DNA of 64,000 nt from Anaerolineaceae bacterium (GCA_011620555.1 WOYY01000025.1:35843-99842), one strand, 5' to 3'; numbered from the stretch's first letter, positions 39,733 through 50,556 are shown. Notes: generated from the letters alone by a model not told the origin. Program-made: numbers and translations.

Positions 39733-41117
39733 ATCCTGGTCGGAAAATCCAATTCTAAAAGCAACTTCATAAGGTGATCTTTTAATTGATCATAAGAATA
39801 ATTTCGCTCTGCAATGGCGTAATTCCTCTCCACCGCCAGGTCGCGGCGGACCGCTCGGGTCAGAGGCTCCACGCACTGGTCAGCAGCGCCTTGTAAAATC
39901 TTAGTGGAAATTTCCACCAAGTCAAGTCGATCCCGCCGGGCAATTTCGGAACCCAGGGAGACCACATCAAACCCTCTTGAGCGGATATCCGCCAAATAAA
40001 CCGGATATTCAAACAAAGCCACCGGCACCTTTGCCCGAAACGCCTCCAAGAGCTGGTTCCCCCACCCCTCCCACAGGCTCGGATAGGTGACGAGGTTGGC
40101 AAGGGTGTAACTGTCCCACAGGGAATAAACCTTCACCCCGGCTTTCCGCTCGCGCTGCGGGCCGATGATCGCATTGATAAAGCGCAAATCAACGCCCAAC
40201 CCAGCGGCTTTCTCCTTTAATCTCTGCAGATAGGTGCCTGTCGGGTCATCCCAATCGTAGCCAGCCAGGACGAGCACGATTTTATTATCCGCGCTGAAGC
40301 TCCTCCCATCCGCTAGCCCGCGCGCTTCCAGGATTTTTCGCCTGGGAGCTTCGTCCAATGCCGCCACAAGGTCAATCGCCAGCTCAATGCCCTTGCGGGG
40401 GATGATCCGGGTGGCCTGGAGGACGCAAATGTCCCCGGCTTCCAGGCCAATCGCCTGGCGCAAGTCTGCGTTGTAGGCGTCCACTTCCCAATCCGGGCTA
40501 TCAAAATCAAACACATTGGGGATGACAGCCGCAGGGAGCTGCTTGCACCTTGCCAGGCTCGCCTGAGCCAGGCTGTTGATGACGACGTGCTGAATGGCAG
40601 CGCCTCTCGGGGGCAGGTACTGATCCAAAATCCTCGCGACCAACGGATCTTCCCGGTTGGGTATCACCTTCTTTTCCCAGTAGAAATCGTGATGGTGGGC
40701 AATCGCCCGCAGCCCCAGCTCCTGCCGGACCTCTTCGAGAGCCATGGCCGCCGGGATGTTCATGCCAACGCTCCAGAGATTATTCACAATCAGCAGGTCC
40801 AGGTCATTTTCGAGGATGGCCCGGCGCAAAGCCGTTTTGGCTCGTCCCTTATGGTCCGCAAGCTGCGCGGCCAGGGCCTCCGCCGAGAGCGAGTGCGCTA
40901 AGCCCAGGATGTTTTGACTGATCGCTTCGATCTCTGGGTCGTGGTGATAAATTTCCGGGATCAGCACCCCTTCATCCTTGCCAAAGCGGCCAGCGCAGAG
41001 GACCACCTGATGCCCCATGCGCTCCAGAACGGTCTTCCATTTCTCCACTTCCAGAGAAACGCCATCGGTCATCCCAAGTTGGTAATGGAAAATGCCAATC
41101 TTATGCGATGTCGTCAT
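39729..41117 (-). CDS. GT4-like glycosyltransferase
   Basis: QATRIIPRKGIELAIDLV, SLWEGWGNQLLEAF; overlaps the GH13 gene by 4 nt. Confidence 0.8.
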   Translation of the reverse strand: MTTSHKIGIFHYQLGMTDGVSLEVEKWKTVLERMGHQVVLCAGRFGKDEGVLIPEIYHHDPEIEAISQNILGLAHSLSAEALAAQLADHKGRAKTALRRAILENDLDLLIVNNLWSVGMNIPAAMALEEVRQELGLRAIAHHHDFYWEKKVIPNREDPLVARILDQYLPPRGAAIQHVVINSLAQASLARCKQLPAAVIPNVFDFDSPDWEVDAYNADLRQAIGLEAGDICVLQATRIIPRKGIELAIDLVAALDEAPRRKILEARGLADGRSFSADNKIVLVLAGYDWDDPTGTYLQRLKEKAAGLGVDLRFINAIIGPQRERKAGVKVYSLWDSYTLANLVTYPSLWEGWGNQLLEAFRAKVPVALFEYPVYLADIRSRGFDVVSLGSEIARRDRLDLVEISTKILQGAADQCVEPLTRAVRRDLAVERNYAIAERNYSYDQLKDHLMKLLLELDFPTRI

Positions 41118-41204
41118 ATCTGCTCACCCATATTTCCAGCAGCGAACCAGCGAGTCTTGGGTCTTTTGAGTCTCGCGGCGATGCGGTTTCGATCCGGTCC
41201 GGGT

Positions 41205-42104
41205 TTAGCCTTTCACGCCGCCGGCGGTCAGCCCCTCAGCCAGGTATTTTTCCAGGGCGAGGAAGAGGATGATGATCGGGATCGTCATGATCGTGGAGGC
41301 CGCCATCACCACATTCGGGCGCGGCGTGGGATCGTTGAAGATCGTATTGATCTTAATCGGCATGGTGAACATATTATGGTCGTTTAGGAAGATCAAGGCA
41401 TACAGGAATTCGTTCCAGGCGATCATAAAGGTGTAGATGCTGACGGAAACCAAAGCCGGGATCGACAAGGGCAGGGTCACCCGCCAGATGACTTCCATCC
41501 GGCTGCAGCCATCAATCAGCGCGGCCTGCTCGATCTCATCCGGGATGGTGCGGAAGTAATTGGTGAGCATATACAAAGCCACAGGCAGGGTCTGGGAAAG
41601 ATAGGTGAAGACCAAAACGCCCAAATTGTCCTGAACATTGAATCCCACCCGATCTCCAACCTGGGCCAGCATCGCAAACAGCGGGATGATCAGCAGCACG
41701 CCTGGGAATAAATAAACCAATAGAATCCCATTGAGCAGCACGTTCTTCCCTTTAAATCGGAGCCTTGCGATGGCATAGGACCCCAGGATCGCCAAAATGA
41801 CCGCGATGATGGCCGTTGGAATGGACACTTTGAGCGTATTTGAGACATTTTGGCCAAAATCCTGATAGCTGGGATAGTTCGGATCAAACAGCTCGCGGTA
41901 GGCATCCAGCCGGAACCCGCCGGGAATATAGACAGGCTCCCTGCCCCCAATCTCTTCCCGGGTCTTGAAAGATGAACTCACCATCCAATAGAAAGGAAAA
42001 AGAATGCCGGTGATGAAGAAGATGAAGACCACTGCAAAAAGGAAACGCTTCCAGGTGATCCACCCGGCAAGATGGCCAATGAGGTTCTTTTTTTCACTTT
42101 TCAT
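41205..42104 (-). CDS. carbohydrate ABC permease, MalG-like
   Basis: EAA loop DEIEQAALIDGCSRMEVIWRVTLPLSIP. Confidence 0.92.
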   Translation of the reverse strand: MKSEKKNLIGHLAGWITWKRFLFAVVFIFFITGILFPFYWMVSSSFKTREEIGGREPVYIPGGFRLDAYRELFDPNYPSYQDFGQNVSNTLKVSIPTAIIAVILAILGSYAIARLRFKGKNVLLNGILLVYLFPGVLLIIPLFAMLAQVGDRVGFNVQDNLGVLVFTYLSQTLPVALYMLTNYFRTIPDEIEQAALIDGCSRMEVIWRVTLPLSIPALVSVSIYTFMIAWNEFLYALIFLNDHNMFTMPIKINTIFNDPTPRPNVVMAASTIMTIPIIILFLALEKYLAEGLTAGGVKG

Positions 42105-42106
42105 GG

Positions 42107-43045
42107 TTAATCCTCAACATTCTTCATGACAACCGTCACATATACGGTAAGGAAGATGGCCAGCACCACCAACAGGATCATGGCCGTTGCAGCGCCGCGG
42201 CCAAAGTCATATAGCCGGAAGCTGAATTCATAAGTCAACACAGGCAGGACCTTCGTCCCGAAACCCCCGCCGGTGTAGAGGAAAATATCGTCAAATTTAT
42301 TAAAGGTCCACATCAGCCGCAGGAGGAACGTCGCGCCGAGGACATAGCGCAATTCCGGCAAGGTGATCGTGAAGAATTGCTGAATGGCATTGGCGCCATC
42401 CATCTTGGCGGCCTCGTATAATTTCCCGTCAATCGCCTGCAAGCGGGCCAGGATCATCAGCATGCAGAAGGGGAAATATCGCCAGGCATCCAACAGGATC
42501 ACGATCAACAGTGAAAGGCCGCGGTTGGCGAGATAGGCAATCGGTTCTTCGATGAGGTTCAATGAAAGCAGGATGTTATTCAAAACGCCCGAGGGCTTGG
42601 GGTCGAGAATCCAGCGCCAGACAAAAGCAACGCTCACAATGGGCGCAACATAAGGAAAGAGGAAAATTGCCCGCGCAATGCCGCGGCCTCTGAAAGGGCG
42701 GTTCAAGATCAGCGAGGCAATTAGACCGATAATGATTGCAAGGGTTGTGGCCGAAAAAGAATAGACCACTGATGTGACGGCCGCGCCCAGATTATCCAGG
42801 CCCTGAAATTTGAAAGCATAGTCATTGATGACCTTAACATAATTATCAAAGCCGACATAAGGGGCATGAAAAACATCGTTCAGATTATGCAACCCAACGT
42901 CATGGAAACTCACCCATATGCTGAAAATAGCCGGGAAGATCACCAGCCCGAAAACGATCAATGCCGTGGGCGAGATCAACGCCCAGGCCAGCCGGGCTTC
43001 TTTCTTTTGAAACCCCGTCGCTTTTTTCTTTGCAGCGGTAGACAT
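42107..43045 (-). CDS. carbohydrate ABC permease, MalF-like
   Basis: EAA loop KLYEAAKMDGANAIQQFFTITLPELR. Confidence 0.92.
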   Translation of the reverse strand: MSTAAKKKATGFQKKEARLAWALISPTALIVFGLVIFPAIFSIWVSFHDVGLHNLNDVFHAPYVGFDNYVKVINDYAFKFQGLDNLGAAVTSVVYSFSATTLAIIIGLIASLILNRPFRGRGIARAIFLFPYVAPIVSVAFVWRWILDPKPSGVLNNILLSLNLIEEPIAYLANRGLSLLIVILLDAWRYFPFCMLMILARLQAIDGKLYEAAKMDGANAIQQFFTITLPELRYVLGATFLLRLMWTFNKFDDIFLYTGGGFGTKVLPVLTYEFSFRLYDFGRGAATAMILLVVLAIFLTVYVTVVMKNVED

Positions 43046-43060
43046 ACCGACTCCTTTTAG

Positions 43061-43107
43061 ATAAGGTGCAAGGGTGTGGCGTCCGCCACACCCTTGCTAA
43101 GCCTTAT
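43061..43107 (-). promoter_or_regulatory. strong intra-operon hairpin between binding-protein and permease genes
   Basis: GCAAGGGTGTGGC-GTCC-GCCACACCCTTGC with outer ATAAGG/CCTTAT pairing. Confidence 0.8.
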
Positions 43108-43110
43108 AAG

Positions 43111-44478
43111 CTACTCACTCCGCTCTGCCAAAAGGGCAATAACCTGCTCCTGCAGCCAGCTTGCGGCTTCCTCAGGAGTCATGGTCTGCTCCAAAACGAT
43201 ATAGCTGATCGCCTGCGGGATGAGCAAACGGCCTTCAATGTCGCCGACCACAGCCCGTTCCACGCTGCCATATTCGGGGCGGAAGAGCCAGCGCTGCATG
43301 GTCTCATAACCATCTGCAATTTGAGCAATGGTTTCTTCGCTGTAGTAATCGAAGTATTCGCTCAAACCACGCCAACCTTCGACAGCACTCTTCAAAACAG
43401 GCACCTTGCCCATCGGCGCAACCGCGAGGATATCAAGGTAGTTCTGGCCGGTCATGAAGTATTTCACCACTTCCTGGGCCATCGGGTCGGCGCCTTGGAG
43501 GATGCCAAGGGTGACCAGCTGACCGTAGGTCGCGGAGCCTTTGTCGCTGACAATGCTGGGGGCGAAACCAGAGTTAGCAGCCAGGTTTTCAACCACCGCG
43601 ATGTTGCTGCCAGCTTCCGTGCCGGAGCCATCCACGAGGTCGTCCATGATGTACGTGCTGTACCACATCATGCCGGACTGACCGAGTTCGTAGGACTCAC
43701 GAGCGCCGCGCCAATATTGGGGGCCGGGGGTCGAACAGCGCTGCAATTGGGCGTACCAATCCAGAGCAGCGATCATCTCCGGGGTGTCCATGGTCACATT
43801 GCCGCTGGCGTCAAAGGGCCAGGCATTGTTGGAAATGGCAACCTGTTCGAACACCTGGTGCGGGTAGTTCTGGCCGGGGTCCGTGCCGATGGTCATGCTG
43901 TAATCCAAACCGGCATTGCCAGCCAGACCGTCACAGGCAGCATCAATATCATCCCAGGAGATCGGGGCGGCCAGGCCGAGATCATCAAAAATATCCGAGC
44001 GATACCAGAGCGCCTGCACCCAGCCATCGTAAGGTACGGCAGCGTATTTACCAGTCGCGGGATCGGTGACCATCGCCAGCGGGCCGGCCTGGAAATCGTC
44101 CTCGCCAATGCTCTCAATGGTCGCCTGGGCGGCATCCAGGTCCAGAATGCCATCCGCCGCAAAAGCGGAGACCCGTTCAACGCCCATCCGGACGATATCC
44201 GGCAAGCGGTTGGCGGCCTGAGCCGTCGCAATCCGCTGGGCAATCCCGGCTTCTTCAATGGCCACAATCCGCAGGTCAACCTCGGGATTCTCGGCCATAA
44301 AGGCGTCCGCGATCGCTTCATAAGCGATAATGCGGTCTTCCTCATTATCAGTCGTCCAGAATTCGATCACGGTCTTTTCGGCTGGCGCCTGGGTTGCGTC
44401 GGTGTTCTGAGGTGCACAAGCGCCGAGAATGACGCTGAGCACAACGATGACCGACATCATAATTGAAAACTTCTTCAT
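43111..44478 (-). CDS. sugar ABC transporter solute-binding lipoprotein
   Basis: lipobox ILGAC; family 1 SBP features. Confidence 0.92.
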   Translation of the reverse strand: MKKFSIMMSVIVVLSVILGACAPQNTDATQAPAEKTVIEFWTTDNEEDRIIAYEAIADAFMAENPEVDLRIVAIEEAGIAQRIATAQAANRLPDIVRMGVERVSAFAADGILDLDAAQATIESIGEDDFQAGPLAMVTDPATGKYAAVPYDGWVQALWYRSDIFDDLGLAAPISWDDIDAACDGLAGNAGLDYSMTIGTDPGQNYPHQVFEQVAISNNAWPFDASGNVTMDTPEMIAALDWYAQLQRCSTPGPQYWRGARESYELGQSGMMWYSTYIMDDLVDGSGTEAGSNIAVVENLAANSGFAPSIVSDKGSATYGQLVTLGILQGADPMAQEVVKYFMTGQNYLDILAVAPMGKVPVLKSAVEGWRGLSEYFDYYSEETIAQIADGYETMQRWLFRPEYGSVERAVVGDIEGRLLIPQAISYIVLEQTMTPEEAASWLQEQVIALLAERSE

Positions 44479-44570
44479 TTTCTGACTCCTTTTTTTGAAT
44501 CGATTTAGATTTTGAAAGTTAACCCTAAAACTGCTCCATCCAGAGGTCTCCTCCTTTACTCATCGGTGGT

Positions 44571-45587
44571 TTAGGTATAAGAACGACAGGATTGCCGGAT
44601 AATTAATTCCGGCTTGAGCAATACCTGCTGCAAATCCTGGATTTCTTCACAGATTTGCCTGATCAACATCTCGCAGACCATCCCGCCAATCTGGTAGACC
44701 GGCTGGTGGACCGTCGTCAGGGGCGGATAGGAATATTCAGACATGGGAATATCATCAAAACCCGTGATCGAAACATCTTCGCCCACCACCAGGCCGCGAT
44801 CCTGGGCTGCGCTCATCACCCCAAAGGCCATCAGGTCGTTGCAGGCAACAATCGCAGTGGGACGGTCCGGCAGATCCAAGAGTTCGCCGCCCAATTGATA
44901 CCCGCTCTTTTGAGTCAGGTCCCCTTCCCTGATATATTCCTCCCGGAGCGTTAAGTCGAACTCCGCCAACCCGGCCTGCAGGCCCGCCAGACGCTTTTCC
45001 GAGAAGGCCAGGTCCTGGGGCGGCAGGATACAGGCGATTTTCTCATGTTTCAAACCCGCGATGTATTCCGCAATGAGTTGCATGCCAAAATAGCCGTCCT
45101 CATCCACATAGGAAAAGCGGTCGCAATCATCCGTCCGTCCGAATGCCACAAAAGGAAAACCGCGGGAGAGAAGATAGTTGATCCGCTGGTCCTGCTTGCG
45201 GGTGCGGACGACAATGAAGCCATCCACCCGGCGGCCGTCAATCAGCTTTTCATAAGTCTCATTCTCTTCCGGGCCGGGAGAGCGGGTCGAGACTAGCAGG
45301 TCAAAGCCCAGATCGGCCGCCTTGTTCCCGATCCCGGCCAGCAATTCGCTGAAATAGGGGTCGGAAAACCGGGGGCTGAAGGTCGGCAAAATCAGACCGA
45401 TGGTGTCGGATTGCTGTTTTTGGAGGCGCTGAGCAAAAGTGTTGGGGGAATAGCCCATCTCTTTGGCCGTCTTCAGGATGAGCTGCTTCGTTTCGGGGCT
45501 GACGTCGTCATAGCCATTTAATGCCCGGGAAACGGTCGTGATGGAGCGGTTCACTCTTTCAGCAATGTCTTTAATGCGCACACTCAT
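44571..45587 (-). CDS. LacI family transcriptional regulator
   Basis: [52 protein letters not shown]. Confidence 0.93.
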   Translation of the reverse strand: MSVRIKDIAERVNRSITTVSRALNGYDDVSPETKQLILKTAKEMGYSPNTFAQRLQKQQSDTIGLILPTFSPRFSDPYFSELLAGIGNKAADLGFDLLVSTRSPGPEENETYEKLIDGRRVDGFIVVRTRKQDQRINYLLSRGFPFVAFGRTDDCDRFSYVDEDGYFGMQLIAEYIAGLKHEKIACILPPQDLAFSEKRLAGLQAGLAEFDLTLREEYIREGDLTQKSGYQLGGELLDLPDRPTAIVACNDLMAFGVMSAAQDRGLVVGEDVSITGFDDIPMSEYSYPPLTTVHQPVYQIGGMVCEMLIRQICEEIQDLQQVLLKPELIIRQSCRSYT

Positions 45588-45602
45588 GGTTTCATCCCTT
45601 AT

Positions 45603-45616
45603 CCAAAACGTTTTGG
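45603..45616. promoter_or_regulatory. LacI-type operator CCAAAACGTTTTGG (site 1)
   Basis: perfect 14-bp palindrome with central CG, just upstream of lacI-family gene. Confidence 0.9.
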
Positions 45617-45634
45617 AGATAATCCGAGTATAAA

Positions 45635-45648
45635 CCAAAACGTTTTGG
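45635..45648. promoter_or_regulatory. LacI-type operator CCAAAACGTTTTGG (site 2)
   Basis: identical palindrome 32 bp from site 1. Confidence 0.9.
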
Positions 45649-45841
45649 ATGTCAACAATTTATTAACATTTCTTAATGGGATATTAAATTTGAGAGGAAG
45701 GGGTTAAAGGTTTTCTGCGAAAAAACTGCTGGTTTCTTTCCTTAATTTCCCCAAAAGTTGGAAAGGTTAGGTTCTACCGTGCCAGCACGCTCCCTTTTCG
45801 ATCCCAGTCCTTATTGACCGGGATCAAAAAGGCAACCTCGA

Positions 45842-46624
45842 TCAGATACAAGGCATCACGTTGCCCCCGGCAACGGGCAGGTAAACTCCGGTGATAAAAC
45901 TCGCCAGATCGGAGGCCAGGAAGCACACCGCATCTGCAATTTCATCGTCCGTGCCGCGCCGGTTCATGGGAACGGTGCTGAGATAGGGGAAATCCTGTTT
46001 GGTGTTGGTCTCCGTGCCATCTGTTTCCCGGCAGCTATCACTGATGGTCCAGCCTGGCGCGACCTCGTTCACGGTGATGTTATACTCCCCCACTTCTTTG
46101 GCAAGAACCTTATAAACCCCATCCATCCCGCGCTTACCGGAGACATACGCCGATTGATACGGCAGCATCTGCATTGCACATTCCGTGTTGATCGCGATCA
46201 CTCGCCCATACTTTTGCTCGATCATATCGGGCACAAAGGCTTTGGCCATCAATACAGCCTGGAGGACAGAAGACCTGAACTGCCCTTCATAACTTTCAAT
46301 GTCCTGATCCAGAATTTTCTGCCAGTTATACGTGATCACAGCGCTGTTGACAATGATACTCACCACGCCCAGCTTCTCATTCACAACTTTTTTCATTTCC
46401 AGGATGGAGTTCAAATCAGTGACATCCAGTTTCGCCGCCAGCGCTTTGACAGCATAGGCCTGTTCAATGGTGGATTTGAGTTCCTCAGCAAACGCCTTCT
46501 GGGAATGATAGCCAATGACAACATTCGCGCCGCAATCGGCCAAGCCCTTGCACATTGCCCGGCCAAGCTGCCCCGTTCCACCGGTAACAACCGCCGTCTT
46601 GCCCGTTAGATCAATAACCTTCAT
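45842..46624 (-). CDS. short-chain dehydrogenase/reductase
   Basis: VVTGGTGQLGRAM, YVSGKRGMD, VNEVAPGWT. Confidence 0.85.
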   Translation of the reverse strand: MKVIDLTGKTAVVTGGTGQLGRAMCKGLADCGANVVIGYHSQKAFAEELKSTIEQAYAVKALAAKLDVTDLNSILEMKKVVNEKLGVVSIIVNSAVITYNWQKILDQDIESYEGQFRSSVLQAVLMAKAFVPDMIEQKYGRVIAINTECAMQMLPYQSAYVSGKRGMDGVYKVLAKEVGEYNITVNEVAPGWTISDSCRETDGTETNTKQDFPYLSTVPMNRRGTDDEIADAVCFLASDLASFITGVYLPVAGGNVMPCI

Positions 46625-46773
46625 TTATCCTCACAACCTTTAAAACCTGATATCGAACTCGGATTGTAGTGGTTTACAGAATCTCTTTTATTCTAAAGAC
46701 AAAATGCACTATTAAGCAACATAAGAGCACCCCATTTCAGGGACGCCGCCGCCATTTTAGGATAATCAGGCTT

Positions 46774-49566
46774 TTAAGATTGCTCTTTGAGAAACTCCAA
46801 AACCGCTCCCACCTTGATCGGCAGGCTGTGCACCCGCAGACCAATCGCATTATAGAGCGCATTGGCTATCGCCGGCGGCGTGGGGATGCTGACGATCTCG
46901 CCGATCCCCTTGGCGCCGTAAGGCCCCTCGTTGGTCGGCGCTTCAACCGGGTAGATCTCAATCAACGGCGTATCCATGATCCCGGGGATCTGATACTGTT
47001 TGAAGCCCTCCGTGAGGTTATGCCCATCCACCAGCTGCACTTCCTCCATCAGGGCGTGACCCACCCCCATCACCGTCCCGCCTTCCACCTGTGCATTGAA
47101 GCCCAGGGGGTTGATGACCTCGCCGGCGTCATTGGCCGTGATCACCCGCAGCACCCTGATCGCGCCAGTTTCCAAATTAACCTCGATCTGCACGGCCTGG
47201 ACCGCGAAGGAGAAGGCGAAATGGATATCCCCGTCCGTGCCCAAAGGCTCGGTGGCCGGGGCAGCGTAATGATAGGTTTCGGATGTCGGCACGTGACTCT
47301 CAACCAACACTTGGTAAAGTTGTTCCAGACCGATCAGGTTTTCGCCAACGCTCACCTGGCTGCCCTTGAAGGACACCTCCTCCGGCAAGACCCCGGATTG
47401 CTCCACTAGAAAATCAACGATCTTTTGGCGGAACACTCTGGCGGCAAATTTGGCCGCATTCCCGGTGACATAGGTCTGGCGGGAGGCCGTGGTCGGGCCG
47501 CCGTCCGGCGCCAGGTCCGTATCCATCACATGCACGTCCACATCTTCTGGCCGGACATCCAGCTCTTCAGCCACAATCATCCGCAGCACCGTCACCAGGC
47601 CCTGGCCCAGCTCCGCTGCGGATGAACGCACATCAAAGCGTCCCTCTGGCAGCAGTTCCACAACTGCGCCGGAGCTGTCATCCGCGCCGCTGCCCAGCCC
47701 GGTATTCTTGAAAGCGGCAGCCATACCCCAGGTACGGACGAAAGTCACGCCCTCGCGCACTTCGCGGACGGGGTCAAAGGGCCGCTCGCCCGCCACCTCA
47801 TGGAGCCGGGCCTCAACCTGATCCAGACAGTCCACCAGGCCGACGCTGTCAACCAGCAATTGGTTGGTGTTGGTCCGGGTGCCGGTCCGCAGAGCATTCA
47901 TCCGGCGCAGGGTGAAGGGGTCCAGCGCCAGACGGTGGGCGATCATGTCCATCATGCTCTCAATCGCAAAGGAGGACTGGATCACGCCAAAGCCCCGGAA
48001 TGCGCCCGCCGGGGGGTTGTTGGTGAACATCGCGTAACAGTCGGCCTTGGTGTGGGGAATCACATAGCATCCGGCGGAATGGGTGGTCGCCCGGGTCATC
48101 ACCTTATCCCCCAGCGAGGCATAAGCCCCGGTGTCGCCATAGAGCAGGGTCTCCGCCGCAGTCAGATGCCCGTCCTGCCGGACGCCCAGTTTAACCGTGA
48201 TCTGGGTGGCATGCCGTTTGGGATGCACCAGGAGCGATTCTTTCCGGTCAAAGAGCAGCTTCACCGGCCGGCCGGTAGCATTGGCCAAAAGCGCGCTGTG
48301 GATCTGGCCGGAAATATCCTCTTTCCCGCCAAACCCGCCGCCCATCGTCTGCCCGGCGATATGCACCCGTTCTTCCGGCCAGCCCAGCGCCTCAGCCACC
48401 TGGCGGCGGTCTTCATAGGGGATCTGGGAGGCCACATAGACTGTCATCCGCCCATCAGCGCCTGGGACGGCCATGCTGCATTCCGGCTCCATGAAGGCAT
48501 GGTCCATCGTCGGCGTGGTGAAGGTCTCCTCAAAGACCAAATCAGCCTCAGCCAACCCCTGCGCCAGGTCCCCTTTGCGGACCTTGATGTGCTCCATCAA
48601 GTTGCCCGTCTCCCGCAGCCGGGGCGCGTCCGGCCCTGCGGCCTGAATCGCCGAGAACACCACCGGCAGAGGGTCGATCTCGACTGCAATCAATTCAAGC
48701 GCCCGGTCTGCGGCCGCTTGGGACTCGGCGGCCAGGATCGCCACCGCGTCACCCTCATAGCTGACCTGCTCCCCCACGCCCACCAGGATCGGCCAATCCG
48801 TGAAGACCAGGCCGTGCTTGTGGGCGCCGGGGAGGTCCTCGGCCGTCATCACCGCGACCACCCCCGGATAGGCTCTGGCGCCGGAGACATCCACTTGCCG
48901 CAAAATGCCGTGCGGCGTCATCGCCCGCTTCACCCGCGCGAAGAGCATCCCCTCAAAAGCCAGGTCATCCGTAAAAACAGCCATCCCAGCGACCTTGTCC
49001 ACCGCGTCCGGCCGGATGGCCTTCCGGCCCACAACCCTGCCGGGCCTCTCCGAAACCACCACCTCGGGTTGTTCGAGCGGACGGCCGGTCCGCAGCGATT
49101 CAGCGGCCGCCAGGATGGCTTTTTCAATCGAGGGATAACTGCCACAGCGGCAGAGGTTCCGCTTGAGCGCTTTGTGAATATCTTCAGTCGTCGGGTTTGG
49201 ATTGCTTTTCAGCAAAGCCCAGGAGGCCATGATCTGGCCAGGGGTGCAGAAACCACATTGCACCGCGCCGTAATCCACGAACGCGGTCTGGAGCGGGTGC
49301 AGTTTTAGCGCGCCATCCACGACTTCCGCCAGGCCCTCGATCGTGAGCACCGTCTTGCCATCCGCATTCGCAGCCGGGTAAAGGCAGGATTTAACCGGCC
49401 GGCCTTCCAGCAGGACCGTGCAGGTGCCGCACTGACCTTCCCCACATCCCACCTTGGTCCCGGTCAGATGCAGCCGCTTGCGCAGGACATCCACCAGTTT
49501 CTCGCCAGGTTCAATGGCCAGAGAATGGTCCCGCCCATTAACAGTCAGACTGATTACTTGGTTCAT
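46774..49566 (-). CDS. molybdenum hydroxylase (xanthine dehydrogenase/aldehyde oxidoreductase family): 2Fe-2S domains fused to Mo-binding domain
   Basis: CGEGQCGTCTVLLEGRPVKSC, CGFCTPGQIM, CRCGSY; GGGFGGKED, AFRGFGV, GAKGIGEIVSIPT. Confidence 0.92.
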   Translation of the reverse strand: MNQVISLTVNGRDHSLAIEPGEKLVDVLRKRLHLTGTKVGCGEGQCGTCTVLLEGRPVKSCLYPAANADGKTVLTIEGLAEVVDGALKLHPLQTAFVDYGAVQCGFCTPGQIMASWALLKSNPNPTTEDIHKALKRNLCRCGSYPSIEKAILAAAESLRTGRPLEQPEVVVSERPGRVVGRKAIRPDAVDKVAGMAVFTDDLAFEGMLFARVKRAMTPHGILRQVDVSGARAYPGVVAVMTAEDLPGAHKHGLVFTDWPILVGVGEQVSYEGDAVAILAAESQAAADRALELIAVEIDPLPVVFSAIQAAGPDAPRLRETGNLMEHIKVRKGDLAQGLAEADLVFEETFTTPTMDHAFMEPECSMAVPGADGRMTVYVASQIPYEDRRQVAEALGWPEERVHIAGQTMGGGFGGKEDISGQIHSALLANATGRPVKLLFDRKESLLVHPKRHATQITVKLGVRQDGHLTAAETLLYGDTGAYASLGDKVMTRATTHSAGCYVIPHTKADCYAMFTNNPPAGAFRGFGVIQSSFAIESMMDMIAHRLALDPFTLRRMNALRTGTRTNTNQLLVDSVGLVDCLDQVEARLHEVAGERPFDPVREVREGVTFVRTWGMAAAFKNTGLGSGADDSSGAVVELLPEGRFDVRSSAAELGQGLVTVLRMIVAEELDVRPEDVDVHVMDTDLAPDGGPTTASRQTYVTGNAAKFAARVFRQKIVDFLVEQSGVLPEEVSFKGSQVSVGENLIGLEQLYQVLVESHVPTSETYHYAAPATEPLGTDGDIHFAFSFAVQAVQIEVNLETGAIRVLRVITANDAGEVINPLGFNAQVEGGTVMGVGHALMEEVQLVDGHNLTEGFKQYQIPGIMDTPLIEIYPVEAPTNEGPYGAKGIGEIVSIPTPPAIANALYNAIGLRVHSLPIKVGAVLEFLKEQS

Positions 49567-49590
49567 AAATGATACTGAATTCTGCGACCC

Positions 49591-50556
49591 TTAAAGACCG
49601 CGCTCTCCCCGGACATAGGGGATACCCAAAGCCGCCGGTGTGCCTCGCCGGTTCCTTCTGGCCGCGCCGGACCCCCAAACCAGCGCAACGATGGTCAGGG
49701 CGAATGGCACCATCTGGAGGAAAAATACCAGGTTATGGTCATAGAAGAAGGGATTGCGCAGGCCCAGGATCATCGCGGGACCCTGCAGGTCGAGCGTGAA
49801 ACGCCGGAGCATCCCGAAGAAATAGCCGCCCAGCGCCGCGGTGTAGGGGTTCCAGCGGGCGAAGATTACCAGAGCAATCGCAATCCAGCCCTGACCGGAA
49901 GTCGTCAGGTTGCTGTACCACCCGGGCGAGATCGCAATGCTGATCGTTGCGCCAGCAAGGCCGGCCAGACAGCCGCCGATGAAGGTGTAAAGATAGCGGG
50001 TGCCATAAACGCTGATGCCCAGGCTGTCCGCCGCAGAGGGCTTTTCGCCCACCGCGCGCAGGTGCATCCCGGGACGGGTCTTGAAAATAAAATACCAGGA
50101 GAGGGGAATCAGCAGATACCCCACATAGACCAGCAAATTGAAATCGGTGAAGAAGATCAGGCCGATGAAGGGAATTTTTGAAAGCAGGGGGAGTGTCACG
50201 GTGGGGATGGTGGGGGTGTTCAGGCCGGTCAGACCTTCACCGATAACCAAGGCCAGCCCCGTCCCCAAAAACGTCAGCGAGAGGCCGCTGACCGTCTGGT
50301 CAGCCTGCAATGAAATGACCACCAGCCCATGCGCCAAGCTCAGGATGCCGCCCGCCAGAATACCGGCTAGCAGGCCCAGCCAGGCATTTTGGGTCACATA
50401 GGACACTTTGAAAGCCGCCATTGCACCAATCAACATCATCCCTTCCACGCCCAGGTTCATCACCCCGGAACGCTCCGCAAAAATCTCGCCAATCGCTGCG
50501 AAGATCAGGATTGTCCCTGTGGACAACCCGGCTCGAAGAATAACCTCTAAATTCAT
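49591..50556 (-). CDS. nucleoside/BMP-type ABC transporter permease
   Basis: IGEIFAERSGVMNLGVEGMMLIGAM. Confidence 0.9.
   Translation of the reverse strand: MNLEVILRAGLSTGTILIFAAIGEIFAERSGVMNLGVEGMMLIGAMAAFKVSYVTQNAWLGLLAGILAGGILSLAHGLVVISLQADQTVSGLSLTFLGTGLALVIGEGLTGLNTPTIPTVTLPLLSKIPFIGLIFFTDFNLLVYVGYLLIPLSWYFIFKTRPGMHLRAVGEKPSAADSLGISVYGTRYLYTFIGGCLAGLAGATISIAISPGWYSNLTTSGQGWIAIALVIFARWNPYTAALGGYFFGMLRRFTLDLQGPAMILGLRNPFFYDHNLVFFLQMVPFALTIVALVWGSGAARRNRRGTPAALGIPYVRGERGL

Noticed and set aside
47800-49308. 502-aa plus-strand ORF and other long antisense ORFs (43066..44466, 20014..20883, 13902..14927, 53375..54472)
   Set aside because: All lie opposite confident genes in GC-rich coding sequence and lack family motifs; typical shadow ORFs.
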